Shown piece after piece: positions 41,831 through 41,901 of a DNA stretch of 41,901 nt (position 1 is the stretch's first letter; every line of letters begins with the position of its first letter). The notes under the pieces are model-generated. The model was not told the DNA's origin, did no database searches, and worked only from the letters and a program-made list of their open reading frames with translations. The position numbers and the translations under genes are program-made. Origin of the DNA: Paenibacillus_AA sp045062745 (GTDB lineage Bacteria > Bacillota > Bacilli > Paenibacillales > NBRC-103111); contig NZ_JBJGED010000049.1 of assembly GCF_045062745.1 (NCBI RefSeq), forward strand, positions 1 to 41,901. Reading direction: 5' to 3'.

Positions 41831-41901
41831 GCTTGGCAACGTCCTACTCTCCCAGGACCCTTCGGTCCAAGTACCATCGGCGCTGGAGGGCTTAACGGTC
41901 G
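41831..41901 (-). rRNA. rrf: 5S rRNA, 3' part
   Basis: The minus strand reads into CCGATGGTACTTGG, then AGGGTCCTGGGAGAGTAGGACG and ends GTTGCCAAGC at 41831, the standard 3' half of a Gram-positive 5S rRNA. About 71 of roughly 117 bases are inside the window, so the rRNA operon continues to the right. Confidence 0.95.

Overview
The window looks like a chromosomal segment of a high-GC, Gram-positive spore-former of the Paenibacillaceae (Paenibacillus or a close relative). The reasons are Bacillus-type gene sets and order (dgkB beside rlmCD, yerC, a purEKBCSQLF-M-N...D operon), strong AAGGAGG-type ribosome binding sites, TTG and GTG starts, a chromosomal ParM-like actin, a bactofilin gene, SLH-anchored surface proteins, and families of dispersed intergenic palindromes. 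Most of the window is GC-rich. The gene fragment at the extreme left edge is clearly AT-richer. The genus is an inference; no search was possible.

Layout. 1-182: C-terminal end of a small membrane protein (+). 332-4015: minus-strand run rlmCD, dgkB, a CbiX/SirB-like chelatase and yerC. 4016-4420: divergent regulatory gap with a three-armed repeat, then a YqfQ-like gene (+) and a DUF2935 gene (+). 6004-8392: glutamate dehydrogenase and a TIGR01777 epimerase (-). 8603-10272: DeoR regulator with a DUF692 TIM-barrel protein (-), followed by a repeat-rich gap. 10732-16472: an AraC regulator, a large secreted GHL10-type glycoside-hydrolase-like protein with a candidate cre site, and a second GH-like protein (-). 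16576-17575: sdpRI-type autorepressor and immunity pair. 17642-17719: an unlisted 25-residue hydrophobic peptide gene. 17794-20574: a ParM-like actin (-) divergent from an M23 peptidase-bactofilin pair (+). 20642-22008: Bax inhibitor-1 protein and a degenerate extradiol-dioxygenase homologue (-). 22127-22252: a 41-residue membrane peptide (+).

22343-36997 is a complete purine operon read right to left: a PurR-box operator, a promoter, a guanine (C74-type) riboswitch with terminator, then purE, purK, purB, purC, purS, purQ, purL, purF, purM, purN, a stand-alone AICAR transformylase, purO and purD. The usual bifunctional PurH is absent. Its two activities are encoded by separate genes, the cyclohydrolase being of the archaeal PurO type. 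Three intergenic gaps of the operon hold long palindromic elements, one of which has a second copy next to the PurR operator.

37182-41260: an SLH surface protein and an O-antigen-ligase-like polymerase (-), apparently under a c-di-GMP-I riboswitch. This suggests second-messenger control of surface polysaccharide and S-layer material. 41400-41780 is non-coding with degenerate tandem repeats. The window ends inside a 5S rRNA gene (-), the distal end of an rRNA operon.
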